A program made the position numbers and the translations under genes. This document shows, one piece after another, positions 63,376 to 64,000 of a stretch of DNA of 64,000 nucleotides. Origin of the DNA: PALSA-612 sp963846915 (lineage in GTDB: Bacteria > Actinomycetota > Thermoleophilia > Gaiellales > Gaiellaceae); contig CAWJXV010000007.1 in NCBI GenBank assembly GCA_963846915.1, positions 124,001-188,000 on the forward strand, written 5' to 3'. The notes beneath the pieces were generated by a model. It saw only the letters and a program-made list of their open reading frames with translations. It was not told where the DNA came from and did not search any database. How positions within the stretch are numbered: position 1 is the stretch's first letter; every line of letters starts with the position of its first letter.

Positions 63376-64000
63376 GTGATTCTCGCGATCGACCAGGGTA
63401 CGTCTGGAACGACCTGCCTCGTCGTCGATCCCGAACTTCGCGTCGTCGGTCGCGGGTATCGCGAGATCCGCCAGTACTTCCCGCAGCCTGGATGGGTCGA
63501 GCACGACCCGGAAGAGCTCTGGCAGAGCGTGATCGCGGCGGCGAGCGACGCCCTCTCCGCTGCTCGCCTGCCACCCGCACAACTCGAGGGTCTCGGTCTC
63601 GCGTCGCAACGGGAGACGACGGTCGTCTGGGATCGCCGCACGGGGCGTCCGTTGCAACGGGCGATCGTGTGGCAGGACCGGCGGACGGCCGAGCGCTGTC
63701 GCCGGCTCCCGCGCGAGCTCGTGCGCGAACGCACGGGGCTCGTGCCCGATCCCTACTTCTCCGCGACGAAGCTCGAATGGCTCCTCGCTCGCACCGACCG
63801 GCCGCAGCCGGAGCTGGCCTTCGGAACCATCGACTCGTGGCTGATCTGGAAGCTGACGCGGGGGGCGGCTCACATGACTGACGAGACGAACGCGTCGCGG
63901 ACGATGCTGTTCGACCTCCGAACGCGCGACTGGGACCCAGATCTTCTGCGCCTGTTCGGTGTCGACCCCCGGATTCTTCCGCAGGTCAAGGCTTCGAGCG
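63376..64000 (+). CDS. glpK: Glycerol kinase (truncated by window edge)
   Basis: The visible 208 residues form the N-terminal FGGY-family kinase domain: VILAIDQGTSGTTCLVVD (ATP/phosphate loop), FPQPGWVEHDPEELW, SQRETTVVWDRRTGRPL, IVWQDRRTAERC, ATKLEWLL, FGTIDSWLIWKL and TDETNASRTMLFDL. All match GlpK. Glycerol is phosphorylated to glycerol-3-phosphate. GTG 63376 is the first usable start after an in-frame stop at 63349. The C-terminal part is outside the window. Confidence 0.9.
   Translation, partial: MILAIDQGTSGTTCLVVDPELRVVGRGYREIRQYFPQPGWVEHDPEELWQSVIAAASDALSAARLPPAQLEGLGLASQRETTVVWDRRTGRPLQRAIVWQDRRTAERCRRLPRELVRERTGLVPDPYFSATKLEWLLARTDRPQPELAFGTIDSWLIWKLTRGAAHMTDETNASRTMLFDLRTRDWDPDLLRLFGVDPRILPQVKASS

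Overview
The window is very GC-rich, densely packed, bacterial chromosomal DNA. GTG and TTG starts are common and many genes overlap by 1-4 nt (GTGA, ATGA, TTGA junctions). The gene content (several acyl-CoA dehydrogenases, DUF6285, DUF6636, zinc-ribbon class III cyclases, a treS-maltokinase pair, a dense SDR/thiolase/FadD set) points to a soil or freshwater high-GC actinobacterium. A Thermoleophilia/Gaiellales-like lineage is my best inference; there is no rRNA or other marker here to prove it. I saw no tRNA, rRNA, CRISPR array, prophage or complete insertion sequence, and no stretch over 300 bp lacks a gene.

Layout. 0-4 kb: end of an unidentified gene, then maltokinase and trehalose synthase (trehalose to maltose to maltose-1-phosphate). 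3.9-8.2 kb: a 169-bp MITE-like element, a DUF3800 gene remnant, and a frameshifted RecB-nuclease/helicase coupled to a tyrosine phosphatase. 8.2-27 kb: a large acyl-CoA catabolic region. It holds an FMN alpha-hydroxyacid oxidase, a paired acyl-CoA dehydrogenase, SDRs, FadD, another acyl-CoA dehydrogenase, DUF6285, two thiolases, two-step hydration/dehydrogenation genes laid out like a split eukaryotic MFE-2 (SDR, then MaoC-SCP2), and a livGFHMK ABC transporter. 27-35.5 kb: a giant cyclase/ATPase/TPR regulator, a GlcD-like oxidase, cupin, SDR, an APH-fold kinase, and a SAM riboswitch in front of a threonine synthase. 35.6-43.7 kb: fhs-fchA one-carbon genes, FtsH, SDR, a PEP-mutase-family enzyme, a thioesterase, two secreted proteins and a GST-like protein.

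43.8-48.1 kb is the most unusual part. A soluble ComEC-like metallo-beta-lactamase-fold protein is translationally coupled to a caspase-clan (C25-like) protease and followed by a small charged protein. Beyond the second MITE copy lies a convergent patatin phospholipase. This could be a protease-centred conflict or cell-death module, but that is inference. 48-54.5 kb: a group D flavin monooxygenase, a berberine-bridge-type oxidase, and an operon joining an MFS transporter with a C-terminal cNMP-binding domain, a class II glutamine amidotransferase and a double cNMP-binding protein. With two class III cyclases also in the window, cyclic-nucleotide signalling looks prominent. 54.6-64 kb: small basic, membrane and zinc proteins, a cold-shock protein, a formylglycine-generating enzyme next to its likely client sulfatase, the second cyclase, an unknown membrane protein, a peptidoglycan-binding membrane protein and the start of glycerol kinase.

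At least eight single-base frameshifts interrupt otherwise intact genes, half of them in the liv operon. These look more like assembly or sequencing errors than decay. Two dispersed intergenic repeat families are present: a 169-bp TIR element (2 copies, inverted) and a two-hairpin element (3 copies).
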